Positions 33,886 to 46,485 of a stretch of DNA of 64,000 nt are shown piece after piece. Both the position numbers and the translations under genes were made by a program. Each line of letters opens with the position of its first letter. The first letter of the stretch is position 1. The notes under the pieces are model-generated. The model saw only the letters and a program-made list of their open reading frames with translations, had not been told where the DNA came from and ran no database searches. Source of the DNA: Proteiniphilum acetatigenes DSM 18083 (GTDB lineage: Bacteria; Bacteroidota; Bacteroidia; Bacteroidales; Dysgonomonadaceae); contig NZ_KB905694.1 in assembly GCF_000380985.1 (NCBI RefSeq), forward strand, positions 186,001 through 250,000. Direction: 5' to 3'.

Positions 33886-33950
33886 ACTTATTTCTCAATC
33901 AGCCAAATTCCAGTTACAATCAATCATCAAATAGTTAAATCAACAAATCA

Positions 33951-33989
33951 GCACATTGGCACATCAACCTCCTTGGCACATTGGCATAT
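33951..33989. repeat. Short direct repeat downstream of glyA
   Basis: GCACATTGGCACAT (33951-33964) recurs as GCACATTGGCATAT (33976-33989), 13 of 14 bases identical. No function is evident. Confidence 0.6.
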
Positions 33990-33994
33990 TGATA

Positions 33995-35275
33995 TTACCA
34001 ACCAAACAACGGATATTCCCGCATGGTAGCGTTCACCTTTTCACGAACCGCAGCAATTGTAGTGCGATCTTCCGGATTCGAAAGCACGGTATCAATCATC
34101 TCCACGATCTCTCCCATCAATTCTTCTTTTGCACCACGGGTGGTGATGGCCGGTGTACCGAAGCGCAATCCCGAAGTCTGGAAAGGGGAACGGCTGTCGA
34201 AGGGCACCATATTTTTGTTGACTGTAATATCGGCTTCCACCAATACTCTCTCTCCCACTTTACCGGTAAGATCAGGGAATTTGGTACGCAGATCCACCAG
34301 AATGATATGGTTATCTGTTCCTCCGGAAACTACCTTATATCCCTTGTCGATGAACGCCTGCGCCATCCGGGCGGCATTCTTTTTCACCTGCACCTGATAA
34401 GTTTTATATTCGGGCTGTAGCGCTTCATAAAACGAAACAGCTTTAGCAGCGATCACATGCTCCAACGGCCCCCCCTGCATGCCGGGGAATACAGCTGAAT
34501 CCAAAAGTGCTGACATCATCTTCACCTCTCCTTTTGGTGTAGTGATACCCCACGGGTTTTCAAAATCTTTCCCTATCAGGATCACCCCCCCACGCGGTCC
34601 CCGTAGGGTTTTATGTGTTGTAGAGGTAACAATATGAGCATATTTCACCGGATTCTCAAGTAATCCGGCAGCAATCAATCCGGCAGGATGCGCCATATCG
34701 ACCATAAAGACGGCACCGATTTCGTCGGCCACCTTGCGGATACGGGCATAATCCCACTCACGGGAATAGGCAGATGCACCGGCAATGATCAGTTTAGGCC
34801 TTTCCCTACGTGCCGCCTCTTCGAGTTGATCATAATCGATCTGTTGATTGTCTTCACGTACATTATACTCCACCGGTTGGAACATCAGTCCTGAAAAATT
34901 GACAGGGGATCCATGTGTCAGGTGACCGCCATGCGACAGGTTCAGCCCGAGGAATTTATCACCAGCCTTCAGACAGGCCAGAAATACAGCGGCATTTGCC
35001 TGTGCACCGGAATGAGGTTGCACATTTGCCCATTCGGCACCGAACAATTCCTTCAGCCGGTCAATGGCCAGTTGTTCGCTCATATCCACCACTTCGCACC
35101 CGCCATAATAACGTTTTCCGGGGTAGCCCTCAGCATATTTATTGGTCAATACCGACCCCATGGCCTGCATCACCTGGTCGCTCACAAAATTTTCGGAGGC
35201 AATCAGTTCAATACCTTTCAACTGCCGCTCACGCTCTTTCCCTATGATCTCTGCGATCTGCCTGTCTTGCTTCAT
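33995..35275 (-). CDS. glyA: Serine hydroxymethyltransferase
   Basis: 426-residue PLP enzyme that interconverts serine and glycine, charging tetrahydrofolate with a one-carbon unit in the cytoplasm. The PLP lysine is K222 in [15 protein letters not shown], with HGGHLTHG (115-122) and the N-terminal [11 protein letters not shown] folate/PLP region. Length matches the family (415-430). It is transcribed from a promoter in dispersed repeat copy C, about 35 bp upstream of the ATG, and ends at the hairpin at 33851. Confidence 0.97.
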   Translation of the reverse strand: MKQDRQIAEIIGKERERQLKGIELIASENFVSDQVMQAMGSVLTNKYAEGYPGKRYYGGCEVVDMSEQLAIDRLKELFGAEWANVQPHSGAQANAAVFLACLKAGDKFLGLNLSHGGHLTHGSPVNFSGLMFQPVEYNVREDNQQIDYDQLEEAARRERPKLIIAGASAYSREWDYARIRKVADEIGAVFMVDMAHPAGLIAAGLLENPVKYAHIVTSTTHKTLRGPRGGVILIGKDFENPWGITTPKGEVKMMSALLDSAVFPGMQGGPLEHVIAAKAVSFYEALQPEYKTYQVQVKKNAARMAQAFIDKGYKVVSGGTDNHIILVDLRTKFPDLTGKVGERVLVEADITVNKNMVPFDSRSPFQTSGLRFGTPAITTRGAKEELMGEIVEMIDTVLSNPEDRTTIAAVREKVNATMREYPLFGW

Positions 35276-35309
35276 TCGAATAATTTTAAAAAAAGAAAAG
35301 AATTGAGTG

Positions 35310-35474
35310 CAAATATAGTGAAAGCCGAGAGAAAAGCCAAACTTGTTTGAACTATTCCGTTAAGAGAGAGCAGAACGAGTAAACTCGTTTTGCCGAACGC
35401 AGAATTGAAAATCGAGGAGCTTGCGACTCAAATAGTCTAACTCGTTGAACTTATCCGAGGCGCATCCTATATTC
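35310..35474 (-). repeat. Dispersed promoter-carrying repeat, copy C (glyA promoter)
   Basis: Read on the minus strand the element opens with GAATATAGGATGCGCCTCGG (35474-35455). A variable middle of about 110 bp follows, holding a short palindrome (ACGAGTAAACTCGT). It closes with TTTG-N20-TATATTTG, with CTCTCGGCTTTCAC in the spacer (-7 at 35310-35317). The rest of the 404-bp gap between glyA and the next gene is AT-rich and shows no gene. Confidence 0.75.
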
Positions 35475-35617
35475 TAATAACCTTAGACAAAAAAGTCGAG
35501 ATTTTTTATCCACAGGGTTAAAAATCGGAAGAGAATTGAGGGAAAAAGGGCGGCGATATACGCCAATTAAAAAAGTAAAATAATCGGATGAAACGAAGCA
35601 AAATAGAATTAACTCGC

Positions 35618-35625
35618 TATATTTG
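35618..35625 (+). promoter_or_regulatory. Putative -7 box for the small outer-membrane protein / gmd / fcl unit
   Basis: TATATTTG followed by C lies 55 bp before the ATG at 35680. No -33 element at standard spacing is seen. Confidence 0.5.
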
Positions 35626-35679
35626 CAGAATATAAATGCAATCAAGCTTCTATTAGTCACCTTTAAATTATCAAAAAAA

Positions 35680-36228
35680 ATGAAACGAACAATTTTTATC
35701 ATCATCTTACTTGCCGCACTAACTATTCAGTCGGCAGAAGCACAGGAAACCAATTATATTAATATTTCGGCTGATGCCGGTTTAGTGGCCAACACAGGCC
35801 GTGACAAGAAATTCGGTATGGGCGGCACTATTGGCTGGCTCACCCAGGACAATCTGCTCTCGTCCAATCCTAACAACTATATCTCTTTAAGTCTGAAAGC
35901 TTTCAACAATCCTTATGGGGAAGGTAAACTTCTCTCCAGCATTAAGAATGATGCCGACGATGGCTTCAACTACATCATGCCGTTAGCCGGTTATCGTTTT
36001 ACCCAGGAAGGCATTGCCGACGGCTTTTTTGTAGAACCGCGTATCGGAGCAGTATTCGGTGCCAGTTATGCAGGATTTGCTTTCTCACCCTTAGCCGGCT
36101 ATGCCGTGCAGCAATTCAATTTCTCCCTATACTGTGATATGGGTTTTGGCAGTAAAGAGAGCGCTATCCTCAAAAAAAGTTTCTTTACACCGGGTATCAG
36201 TGTGGCGTATAATATCAATTTAAATTAG
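35680..36228 (+). CDS. Small predicted outer-membrane beta-barrel protein, function unknown
   Basis: 182 residues. The ATG at 35680 gives a clean signal peptide (MKRTIFIIILLAALTIQSAEA) and follows the promoter box. The longer in-frame start at 35623 would lie inside the -7 box and is rejected. The mature part alternates hydrophobic and polar residues (YINISADAGLVANTG, FSPLAGYAVQQFNFSLY) and ends in AYNINLN, as expected of a small 8-strand barrel. No enzyme motif is present. It is 9 bp upstream of gmd and so is probably cotranscribed with the GDP-fucose genes. Confidence 0.75.
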   Translation: MKRTIFIIILLAALTIQSAEAQETNYINISADAGLVANTGRDKKFGMGGTIGWLTQDNLLSSNPNNYISLSLKAFNNPYGEGKLLSSIKNDADDGFNYIMPLAGYRFTQEGIADGFFVEPRIGAVFGASYAGFAFSPLAGYAVQQFNFSLYCDMGFGSKESAILKKSFFTPGISVAYNINLN

Positions 36229-36237
36229 GTCTTATAT

Positions 36238-37299
36238 ATGAAGAAAGCGCTGGTCACCGGCATTACCGGCCAGGACGGGTCTTACCTTGCCGAACTGCTT
36301 CTGAAGAAAGGATACGAGGTACATGGCACCCTGAGGCGTTCATCTTCTTTCAATACCGCCAGGATAGAGCATCTTTACCTTGATGAGTGGATCCGTGATA
36401 TGAAACAGAAGCGACTCATCAACCTGCACTATGCCGATATGACCGACTCCAGTTCGCTTATCCGTATCATCCAGCACATCCAACCCGACGAGATTTACAA
36501 CCTGGCCGCACAAAGCCATGTAAAAGTGAGTTTCGACGTACCCGAATACACTGCGGAAACCGATGCTGTTGGCACCCTCCGTCTTTTGGAAGCAGTGAGG
36601 ATACTGGGATTGGAAAACAGGACGCGGATCTACCAGGCATCTACTTCAGAATTATTCGGGCTGGTACAGGAAGTCCCTCAGAAAGAGACTACACCGTTCT
36701 ATCCCCGTAGCCCTTACGGGGTAGCGAAACTATATGGGTTCTGGATCACAAAAAATTACCGGGAGTCGTACGGAATGTTCGCGGTGAATGGCATTTTGTT
36801 CAATCACGAGAGTGAACGAAGAGGTGAAACATTTGTCAGCCGGAAAATTTCGCTGGCGGCCGCCCGTATCGCACAGGGCCTTCAGGATAAGTTGTATATC
36901 GGAAACCTGGATGCGAAACGCGACTGGGGTTATGCGCCCGATTATGTGGAGTGTATGTGGCTGATGCTGCAGCATGAAGTGCCGGAGGACTTCGTGATCG
37001 CCACGGGAGAGATGCACAGCGTACGGGAATTCTGCATGCTCGCATTTGACGAAGCAGGAATAAAGTTGCGATGGGAAGGGAAAGGTATTGCCGAAAAAGG
37101 GATCGACAGTGCCACAGGGCGTGTGTTGGTAGAAGTAGACCCTAAATATTTCCGGCCTGCAGAGGTTGAGTTGTTGTTGGGAGATCCCACCAAAGCCAAA
37201 ACCCTATTGGGATGGAATCCTCACAAGACATCATTCGAAGAACTGGTCAGACGGATGGTGAAAAACGATATGGAAGTTGCAAGAAAATACTCCCGGTAG
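36238..37299 (+). CDS. gmd: GDP-mannose 4,6-dehydratase
   Basis: 353-residue short-chain dehydrogenase that turns GDP-mannose into GDP-4-keto-6-deoxymannose, the first step to GDP-L-fucose. The NADP motif is [14 protein letters not shown] (8-21) and the catalytic YxxxK is in [24 protein letters not shown] and [16 protein letters not shown] are also typical. It is followed 45 bp later by fcl, completing the pathway. Confidence 0.97.
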   Translation: MKKALVTGITGQDGSYLAELLLKKGYEVHGTLRRSSSFNTARIEHLYLDEWIRDMKQKRLINLHYADMTDSSSLIRIIQHIQPDEIYNLAAQSHVKVSFDVPEYTAETDAVGTLRLLEAVRILGLENRTRIYQASTSELFGLVQEVPQKETTPFYPRSPYGVAKLYGFWITKNYRESYGMFAVNGILFNHESERRGETFVSRKISLAAARIAQGLQDKLYIGNLDAKRDWGYAPDYVECMWLMLQHEVPEDFVIATGEMHSVREFCMLAFDEAGIKLRWEGKGIAEKGIDSATGRVLVEVDPKYFRPAEVELLLGDPTKAKTLLGWNPHKTSFEELVRRMVKNDMEVARKYSR

Positions 37300-37344
37300 G
37301 TTTTCAGTCCGATTTCAGGAATAAATAATTAACAGGAATTGATT

Positions 37345-38415
37345 ATGGATAAACAGAGTAAGATATATGTCGCCGGCCATCGCGGATTGGTGGGATCAGC
37401 CATTTGGCAAAATCTGCAATCAAAAGGATATACCAATCTGATCGGTCAATCGCATCAGGAATTAGATTTGCTGGATGCCGTAGCTGTGAAATCTTTTTTT
37501 GACAGGGAAAAGCCCGAGTTTGTAATTCTTGCTGCGGCCTACGTGGGTGGTATTGTCGCCAACAACACTTACCGGGCCGATTTTATATATCGCAATCTGC
37601 AAATCCAGAATAATGTCATAGAAGAGAGTTTCCGGCATAATGTCAGGAAACTCCTTTTCCTTGGCAGCACCTGCATTTATCCCCGGGAAGCACCACAACC
37701 TATGTCTGAGGAGGCGTTGCTTACCGGGCCGCTGGAATATACTAATGAACCTTACGCCATCGCCAAAATCGCAGGATTAAAAATGTGCGAGAGCTTTAAT
37801 ATCCAATATGGCACCAACTATATCGCGGTGATGCCTACAAACCTCTACGGGCCGAACGATAACTTCGACCTTGAAAAGAGCCATGTATTGCCTGCAATGA
37901 TCCGCAAGATCCATCTGGCAAAAGCGTTGATGAACGATGACTGGAACACTGTCAGGCAGGATCTTACCCGGCGTCCGGTGGAGGGAATTTCGGGTAACAG
38001 CACGCAGCAGGATATGGAAAGTAAACTCCGGAAATACGGCATCAGTAAGGAACGGGTCGAATTATGGGGAAGTGGAAAACCATTGCGGGAATTCCTCTGG
38101 AGTGAAGATATGGCCGACGCCTCTGTCTATATTATGGAGAATGTGGATTTTCCGGATCTGGCGAAAGGGAAAACCGAGATACGGAATTGTCATATCAATA
38201 TCGGCACCGGAAAAGAAATCAGCATCCACGATCTGGCCGCATTGATCAGAAAAACCATCGGTTATACGGGAGAGATAACTTTCGATACTTCAAAACCCGA
38301 CGGCACCATGAGAAAGTTGACTGATGTTTCCAGATTAAACGCATTAGGATGGAAACATACTATCGATGTTGATGAAGGTGTGAAGAGGATGTATGAATGG
38401 TACATTCAGGGTTAA
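37345..38415 (+). CDS. fcl: GDP-L-fucose synthase
   Basis: 356-residue epimerase/reductase that converts GDP-4-keto-6-deoxymannose to GDP-L-fucose. The N-terminal NADP motif is GHRGLVGSAI, and the catalytic YxxxK is in EPYAIAKIAGLKMCE. LLFLGSTCIYPREAPQP and MPTNLYGPNDNFD are family signatures. The ATG at 37345 (MDKQSKIYVAGH) is preferred to the TTG at 37339. It works with gmd just upstream; the product would feed surface glycan or glycoprotein fucosylation. Confidence 0.96.
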   Translation: MDKQSKIYVAGHRGLVGSAIWQNLQSKGYTNLIGQSHQELDLLDAVAVKSFFDREKPEFVILAAAYVGGIVANNTYRADFIYRNLQIQNNVIEESFRHNVRKLLFLGSTCIYPREAPQPMSEEALLTGPLEYTNEPYAIAKIAGLKMCESFNIQYGTNYIAVMPTNLYGPNDNFDLEKSHVLPAMIRKIHLAKALMNDDWNTVRQDLTRRPVEGISGNSTQQDMESKLRKYGISKERVELWGSGKPLREFLWSEDMADASVYIMENVDFPDLAKGKTEIRNCHINIGTGKEISIHDLAALIRKTIGYTGEITFDTSKPDGTMRKLTDVSRLNALGWKHTIDVDEGVKRMYEWYIQG

Positions 38416-38497
38416 AATATTTTCGTGCCAGGTAGCGCCGGGCAGTAGTTTTTTCACCTTAAATTTATTTTTACAAATGAATTTTTACTAAAATAGA

Positions 38498-38598
38498 TTT
38501 GGCATTCCTCTCGGCTTTCACTACATTTAAAGAATATAAGATGCGCCTCAAAAAAACTCAAGCAAGCTTGGTTTTTCTTTAGGCTTTCATTATATTTG
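38498..38598 (+). repeat. Dispersed promoter-carrying repeat, two tandem copies (B' and B) before tpl
   Basis: B' has TTTG (38498-38501), a 20-bp spacer with CTCTCGGCTTTCAC, and TACATTTA (38522-38529). B (38531-38598) has GATGCGCCTC, CTCAAGCAAGCTTGG, then CTTG-N20-TATATTTG (-7 at 38591-38598), and matches copy A at 5424-5491 over its full length. B is the likely tpl promoter; B' is a degenerate second one. The rest of the gap after fcl holds only a weak GC-rich stem. Confidence 0.78.
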
Positions 38599-38601
38599 TA
38601 A

Positions 38602-41054
<2,453 letters not shown>

Positions 41055-41120
41055 GATTGAATTACTCTTCCCCCATCCGGGGTATTTACATATTAAATTG
41101 AAAGTTGAATTTTCTTAGGA

Positions 41121-41180
41121 ATGAGGGCAGAAACAAGCTTGCTTGTACTCTGCCGAGTGACGACAGAAAATCAGTGGAGT
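41121..41180 (-). repeat. Partial copy E of the dispersed repeat (middle section)
   Basis: GAATGAGGGCAGAAACAAGC, TTGCTTGT, CTGCCGAG and CAGAAAATCAGTGGAG parallel the middle section of copy C (35366-35420, GAGAGCAGAACGAG ... TTGCCGAACGCAGAATTGAAAATCGAGGAG) in the same orientation. It lies between rfbC and rfbB and lacks the promoter end. Confidence 0.5.
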
Positions 41181-41216
41181 TAAAATTAAAAATTGGAGAT
41201 CGACCATAAGCAACCG

Positions 41217-41243
41217 GTAATTAGTAATTAGTAATTAGTAATT
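41217..41243. repeat. Heptanucleotide tandem repeat (GTAATTA) at the 3' end of rfbC
   Basis: Three full GTAATTA units and a partial fourth span the rfbC stop codon (TAA, minus strand, 41221-41223) and encode its last residues (LLITNY). Confidence 0.85.
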
Positions 41244-41769
41244 GAAATGGTGGGTTTTGCCGGTCTTTTTCTGAAAGGATAATATCTTCGGGAGGTAAAT
41301 GCCAGTCGATACCGAGTTGCGGATCGTTCCAAAGGATTGCCCCTTCATAGTCCGGTGCATAATAATTATCACACTTATACTGGAAGATTGTCTCATTATC
41401 CAGCACAGCATAACCATGGGCAAAACCGCAGGGAATAAAGACCTGGCGTTTGTTCTCTTCAGAGAGTTCTATCGATAGATGTTGCCCGTAGGTAGGAGAG
41501 TCCTTGCGGATATCCACTACTACATCCAGTACTTTGCCTTTCACCACACGTACCAGTTTCGCCTGTTCATAAGGAGGTTTTTGAAAATGCAGCCCTCTCA
41601 CTACCCCGTACCCCGACAGGCTCTCGTTGTCCTGTACAAAAACGGTTTTACATACTTTCTCTTCAAACTCTTTCTGTGAAAACGATTCAAAAAAATAGCC
41701 ACGTTCATCGCCAAACACTTTCGGCTCAACGATCACAACTCCCTCTATTTCAGTCTGTATAATATGCAT
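41221..41769 (-). CDS. rfbC: dTDP-4-dehydrorhamnose 3,5-epimerase
   Basis: 182-residue cupin-fold epimerase acting after RfbB. Family signatures: EPKVFGDERGYFFESFSQKEF, DNESLSGYGVVRGLHFQKPPYEQAKLV with the catalytic His, and GFAHGYAVLDNETIFQYKC. The ATG at 41769 (MHIIQTEIEG) is chosen over an in-frame TTG at 41793. The C-terminal codons fall in a GTAATTA tandem repeat. It lies 87 bp after rfbA. The reductase gene rfbD is not in this window. Confidence 0.95.
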   Translation of the reverse strand: MHIIQTEIEGVVIVEPKVFGDERGYFFESFSQKEFEEKVCKTVFVQDNESLSGYGVVRGLHFQKPPYEQAKLVRVVKGKVLDVVVDIRKDSPTYGQHLSIELSEENKRQVFIPCGFAHGYAVLDNETIFQYKCDNYYAPDYEGAILWNDPQLGIDWHLPPEDIILSEKDRQNPPFQLLITNY

Positions 41770-41856
41770 ACGAACATTTAAGTGAATCAGCAATTATAAT
41801 TACCAATTACTAATTCTTTATCTCTTACAACCTTTCCACTTTACAACCTTTCCCAC

Positions 41857-42726
41857 CTAGACCAATCTAAGCAAATACTGTCCGTATGGGTTATTTTTCA
41901 TCGACATCCCGATTTCCTTTAATTGCTCGTCGGTAATCCAGCCGTTTCTCCAGGAGATCTCTTCGAGACAAGATATCTTCAACCCCTGTCGTTTCTCCAA
42001 TACCTCGATAAAAGTAGACGCTTCCGAGAGAGAATCGTGGGTCCCGGTATCGAGCCAGGCAAATCCCCGGCCGAAGAGCAGCATCTGCAACTGTTGTTCG
42101 TTCAGGAAAGCCTGATTGACAGAGGTAATCTCCAACTCTCCACGTGCCGACGGTTTGACTTGCTTCGCGATATCCACCACCCGGTTAGGATAAAAATAAA
42201 GTCCTGTAACAGCCCAGTTCGACTTAGGTTCAGACGGTTTCTCTTCGATGCTCAACACCTTACCATCCTCATCTAATTCCGCCACTCCATAACGTTGCGG
42301 ATTAGTCACATTATAACCGAATATGGTAGCTACCCCCTCTTTTTCAGCATCTTCCACTGCTTTACGCAACATGGAGGGAAATCCCTGCCCGTAGAAAATA
42401 TTATCGCCCAGCACCAAACATACGGCATCATCCCCGATAAACTCCTCACCGATAATAAATGCCTGCGCCAGTCCGTCCGGAGAAGGCTGCTCGGCATAAC
42501 TGAAATGAACACCATAGTCGGATCCGTCACCGAGCAACCGTTGAAATCCGGGCAGATCAAGCGGAGTGGAGATGATGAGAATATCCCTGATACCGGCTAA
42601 CATCAGCGCAGAAATAGGATAATAGACCATTGGTTTATCGAAAATGGGAAGTAATTGCTTCGATATTCCTTTCGTAATAGGGTATAACCTTGTACCGGAT
42701 CCTCCGGCTAAAACGATTCCCTTCAT
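41857..42726 (-). CDS. rfbA: Glucose-1-phosphate thymidylyltransferase
   Basis: 289-residue nucleotidyltransferase that makes dTDP-glucose from glucose-1-phosphate and dTTP. The N-terminal signature is [20 protein letters not shown] (6-25), with [27 protein letters not shown] and [12 protein letters not shown]. Length is typical of the short RmlA form. It is transcribed from a promoter in dispersed repeat copy D and heads the rfbA-rfbC-rfbB run. Confidence 0.97.
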   Translation of the reverse strand: MKGIVLAGGSGTRLYPITKGISKQLLPIFDKPMVYYPISALMLAGIRDILIISTPLDLPGFQRLLGDGSDYGVHFSYAEQPSPDGLAQAFIIGEEFIGDDAVCLVLGDNIFYGQGFPSMLRKAVEDAEKEGVATIFGYNVTNPQRYGVAELDEDGKVLSIEEKPSEPKSNWAVTGLYFYPNRVVDIAKQVKPSARGELEITSVNQAFLNEQQLQMLLFGRGFAWLDTGTHDSLSEASTFIEVLEKRQGLKISCLEEISWRNGWITDEQLKEIGMSMKNNPYGQYLLRLV

Positions 42727-42746
42727 AAATCAATCCAGTTTTTCTA

Positions 42747-42820
42747 CAAAGATAGTGAAAGCTGAGAGAAATCGTGAGAGTTTACTATCAAAAGATTTCC
42801 GAAGCGCATCCTATCTTATC
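42747..42820 (-). repeat. Dispersed promoter-carrying repeat, copy D (rfbA promoter)
   Basis: On the minus strand: GATAAGATAGGATGCGCTTCGG, then CTCTCAGCTTTCAC and the -7 box TATCTTTG (42747-42754), 21 bp before the rfbA ATG. The -33 position reads CTCA instead of TTTG, so this copy is weaker. The remaining gap up to trmD (42821-42949) shows no gene. Confidence 0.68.
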
Positions 42821-42949
42821 GAAAGGTAAAAAAATATTTGGCTTACACAGAATAACTACCGAATGTTTTGGGAATTGGGATTTGGGAATTATTTACGTCC
42901 TAAATCCGATATCCGGCATCCTAAATTTTCACGAATATCAACTGAACAA

Positions 42950-43624
42950 CTATCGAAGTAAATCCGGCCTCAATCTCCGGGTGCGTTCCAGTGCCTGTTC
43001 ATGACGCCATTCCTCTATTTTCCGCTCATGTCCCGACAGCAACACATCAGGCACTTTCCAGCCTTTGTATTCAGCAGGACGGGTATACACCGGCGGCGCC
43101 AGAAGTCCATCCTGGAATGAGTCGGATAAAGCAGACTGTTCATCACCGATAGCTCCGGGAATAACACGGACTACAGCATCTGCAATCATGGCGGCAACCA
43201 GTTCGCCACCCGTCAACACAAAATCGCCGATGGATATCTCCTTCGTGATAAGGTGTTCCCTTACCCGGTAATCAACTCCCTTATAATGTCCGCAAAGAAT
43301 AATAATATTTTCTTTCAGAGAAAACTCATTGGCGGTGGACTGGGTAAATTGCTCCCCATCGGGGGTAGTGAAGATCACTTCATCATAGTCCCGTTGCGAC
43401 TTCAGATAACTGATAGCCCTGTCGATAGGCTCTATCTGCATAACCATGCCGGCCTCACCGCCAAACGGATAATCATCTACCCGCTTATGCTTATCAAGCG
43501 TATAATCACGCAGGTTATGCAGTCCGAATTCAACCAGTCCTTTCTCCTGAGCCCGTTTCAGGATACTGGTATGAAGCGCCCCTTCTATTATTCCCGGAAG
43601 TACGGTAATGATATCAATTCTCAT
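42950..43624 (-). CDS. trmD: tRNA (guanine-N(1)-)-methyltransferase TrmD
   Basis: 224-residue SPOUT-class enzyme that methylates G37 of tRNA using SAM and prevents frameshifting. Signatures: [17 protein letters not shown] start, [55 protein letters not shown] (knot) and the C-terminal [22 protein letters not shown]. It is 73 bp downstream of the beta-barrel receptor gene on the same strand but has its own possible -7 box. It is not grouped with rpsP/rimM/rplS here. Confidence 0.97.
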   Translation of the reverse strand: MRIDIITVLPGIIEGALHTSILKRAQEKGLVEFGLHNLRDYTLDKHKRVDDYPFGGEAGMVMQIEPIDRAISYLKSQRDYDEVIFTTPDGEQFTQSTANEFSLKENIIILCGHYKGVDYRVREHLITKEISIGDFVLTGGELVAAMIADAVVRVIPGAIGDEQSALSDSFQDGLLAPPVYTRPAEYKGWKVPDVLLSGHERKIEEWRHEQALERTRRLRPDLLR

Positions 43625-43646
43625 ACACCATTGATATTATGTGGTG

Positions 43647-43654
43647 TAAAGATA
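43647..43654 (-). promoter_or_regulatory. Possible -7 box for trmD
   Basis: Minus-strand TATCTTTA is one base off TAnnTTTG, about 23 bp before the trmD ATG. Confidence 0.3.
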
Positions 43655-43697
43655 ATCAATCTTAATGGGAAAAAGAAATGACATGGCTCAAGGCTCA

Positions 43698-46166
43698 TTA
43701 ATTTCCTCCTTGTGTCGGAGTACTGCCTCCCTGAGAACCTCCATCCTGGTTCTGCATGACATCATCATTACTGATCGTCCGCTGTACTCTTTTCATCGAA
43801 GATTTTAAATCACCAAACCGGTAAGTAACACTCAGGTTAATGCTACGCATAGGATTCAGGAATTTGTTCTTTTGAGTGAATCCGTCCCCGGTAGTTGTGG
43901 AAGAAAATTCCCTGTATTTGGAAAAAAGACTCTGTGCATAAAGAGAGACATCCAGTTTTTTATTAAAAAGACTTTTCATCACATTAAAATTGTAATGATA
44001 GAAGGGCGATTGTTTGGTCTGCAACTGCACGCGGCTCGAAAATAGTCCTCCGTTAACACCTACCCTCAGATCTTTGGGAAAGGTGAATGTGAGCCCCCCG
44101 AAAGCACGTCCTGAAAAGCCGCTATTCCTTAATTCACTGTTTTCAGTACTCTGGATATCGGTGTAATTTATTCCCCCGTTGAGATAGGTACGGATCATCT
44201 GAGTGGGAGTCCAACTCAGATACACATTGGTCCCCACCGTATGGTTCCGGCCGATATTGTCGTAAGTATTATGGGTCACTCCATTCTCGATAAAACTGTA
44301 ACTCGTTACCGCATTCTGTGCAAATGAATAGCTGACTGTGGCATTGAAGTTGAGCTTCTGGGAGAAAGAGCCGTAGTTGATATTGAAGTTATGTTGCTGT
44401 TCCGCATCGAGGCGTGGATTACCATAACTGATATTGTTGGGATCGACATCATTCACGTAAGGATTCAACACCCATATCCCCGGGCGGGAAATACGCATAT
44501 TGTATCCACCCCGCAGTGTACGGGTCATTCCCAACTGCCAGGAGATGGTAGCCGAGGGAACGAGATCGAAGAAATTGGTCTTGATAATCGTATCCTGAGC
44601 AGTGCTCATAAAATGGATATCCTGCTGGGTATGTTCAGCCCGTAATCCGACCTTCATTCCCACCTTACCTGTTTTATAGCCATAACCGGCATATCCTGAA
44701 GTGATATTCTGCTGATGTTCGAGGTCATTTTTCCGGCTCAGATCGGGCTTCCATATACCTTCTTCCACATCAAAGAAAGTATGATCACCCTCACTGGAAT
44801 TATCCCTGAAAATATATTTCAATCCGGTCTCAATACTATGTTTCCCGTTGAGTGGATTCACATAGTCGACCTGTCCAGTATGTTCACTCCCACCGGCATT
44901 GTTTACACTTTTCATTCGGTATCCGTCGGGATAATAGAACGTCTCTTGCTCATCTGTCACATTATCATATTCACTCTCATATTCACTGTCGTTGGGATTA
45001 CGTTCGAAACGATAAGAAACCGTTAACATCTCCCCTTTTCTTTTGAAGTTTCTCTGATAATCGGCAGACAAATTCATTCCTCCATATTGTGAGGTACTAT
45101 TCGTCCGGGTATCATAGGAGTGCAGACGTGCGCCTTCCGAAATTGCATTCTGGACACCAATAGAATTGTATTCTCCCCCAAACCGGGACACCGACAGATT
45201 GAACAGGTTCAACGTATCGGGTTCATAACTGAGCGCACCGCTCAGATACAATCCACCGCCCTTACCTTTATTGGTTCCGTTGAGCGACAAAATATTTGCC
45301 GGATCGGTCTCTTCACGATAGAAAGAAGATTCGGATGCCGGACGTCTGAAATTGTAATATCCGGCATTTCCTGTAAACCCGAATTTGTTGTACTTGGTAG
45401 CCAGATATGCATTTCCGCCATAACCGCCAAAAGTATCGCCATTGACGCCCACAGAACCGGAATAGCCGTCATCTGCACGTTTGTCGGTAACAATATTGAT
45501 AATCCCTCCTATCCCTTCTGCATCATACTTGGCACCGGGATCAGTGATAACCTCCACATCTTTCACACTGTTGGCAGGCATACTTTTCAACACCTGTGAC
45601 GGGTTCGAGGTAATCATATTCGAGGGTTTTCCATTCAGATATATCTTAAAATTAGTGGAGCCTTTCAGTTGAATTTCATCCTCTCCGTCCACCGTAACAA
45701 GCGGCACTTTACGCAGCAAGTCGAGCACACTGGAAGTAGATGATTCCGGATCGTCCTTGGCGTTATAGGTCAATTTGTCGATCTCCACCTTCACCAAAGG
45801 CGCCTGGGCAGTTACACTGATCTCATCGAGTTCGGTAGAACTCTCTGTCATCTCAATTTCACCCATATCAACCGATTTTTGTGATGAGCCGATCTCTACC
45901 GGTTTTTCCACCTGATCCATTCCCACAAAATAGAAAGTAAAGATATATTTTCCGGGATCGAGTGTGGTAGAGAACGTACCGTTCTCCTGTGTTGCCAGTT
46001 TTTTTACCGCAGTGACGGGAGCCGCTTCACGGGCTACCGAAATGGTAGCGTAAGGTAGTCCGTTCTGATCGGATGCCGATATCAATTTTCCTCTCACTGT
46101 AACGGACTCAGCCCATAATGTTGTTGAGAACAGGATACTCAACAGTAAAACAAATGTTTGTCTCAT
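43698..46166 (-). CDS. Outer-membrane beta-barrel receptor (OMP_b-brl_3 type, TonB-receptor-like)
   Basis: 822-residue outer-membrane protein. A signal peptide (1-19, ending LWAES) is followed by a carboxypeptidase-like domain (about 22-110, VRGKLISASDQNGLPYATISV). The plug has the typical LVKVEIDKLTYNAKDDPESSTSSVLDLLRKVPLVTVDGEDEIQLKG and a DPGAKYDAEGIGGIINIV-type motif (split here over about 125-230). The barrel matches the family often found in Bacteroidota with unknown ligand. A Ser/Gln/Gly-rich tail (about 805-822) follows. No regulator or partner gene is adjacent. Confidence 0.88.
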   Translation of the reverse strand: MRQTFVLLLSILFSTTLWAESVTVRGKLISASDQNGLPYATISVAREAAPVTAVKKLATQENGTFSTTLDPGKYIFTFYFVGMDQVEKPVEIGSSQKSVDMGEIEMTESSTELDEISVTAQAPLVKVEIDKLTYNAKDDPESSTSSVLDLLRKVPLVTVDGEDEIQLKGSTNFKIYLNGKPSNMITSNPSQVLKSMPANSVKDVEVITDPGAKYDAEGIGGIINIVTDKRADDGYSGSVGVNGDTFGGYGGNAYLATKYNKFGFTGNAGYYNFRRPASESSFYREETDPANILSLNGTNKGKGGGLYLSGALSYEPDTLNLFNLSVSRFGGEYNSIGVQNAISEGARLHSYDTRTNSTSQYGGMNLSADYQRNFKRKGEMLTVSYRFERNPNDSEYESEYDNVTDEQETFYYPDGYRMKSVNNAGGSEHTGQVDYVNPLNGKHSIETGLKYIFRDNSSEGDHTFFDVEEGIWKPDLSRKNDLEHQQNITSGYAGYGYKTGKVGMKVGLRAEHTQQDIHFMSTAQDTIIKTNFFDLVPSATISWQLGMTRTLRGGYNMRISRPGIWVLNPYVNDVDPNNISYGNPRLDAEQQHNFNINYGSFSQKLNFNATVSYSFAQNAVTSYSFIENGVTHNTYDNIGRNHTVGTNVYLSWTPTQMIRTYLNGGINYTDIQSTENSELRNSGFSGRAFGGLTFTFPKDLRVGVNGGLFSSRVQLQTKQSPFYHYNFNVMKSLFNKKLDVSLYAQSLFSKYREFSSTTTGDGFTQKNKFLNPMRSINLSVTYRFGDLKSSMKRVQRTISNDDVMQNQDGGSQGGSTPTQGGN

Positions 46167-46485
46167 ACGATTACTTTATTTTTTCATTTCGGCATTTGGA
46201 ACGTTTACTACGCACGTCTCATCGATGTTCCAAGTGGTTTTATTTATAAGCCGCTAAAGTACGCATTTAATTGAAGGGTACCGAATAAAACAGCGATTGT
46301 TACGAAAATTTAGTAATCCGCTTTTTGTTTAGATTTGATTTTTGCATATTTAAACATCAGAGTGTAAAATTATTCCTGAAAAGCATTTCACTATTTCAAC
46401 TTTTGTTGTACTATTGCAAGTCCTTTGTGACTATCGATTCATTAAAAATAGTCGTTCAAAAAATCGTCTTCAAAATTCTCCGGAC
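46167..46485. other. 319-bp divergent intergenic region
   Basis: It lies between the minus-strand receptor and the plus-strand metallophosphoesterase. AT-rich, with no gene or structured RNA seen. A minus-strand TACTTTAG at about 46254-46261 resembles a -7 box for the receptor, and TACTATTG at 46409-46416 is a poor match for the plus-strand gene. Confidence 0.5.

Noticed and set aside
35451-35705. 84-residue minus-strand open frame upstream of glyA
   Set aside because: It runs across a promoter repeat and an AT-rich gap, with no protein-like character.
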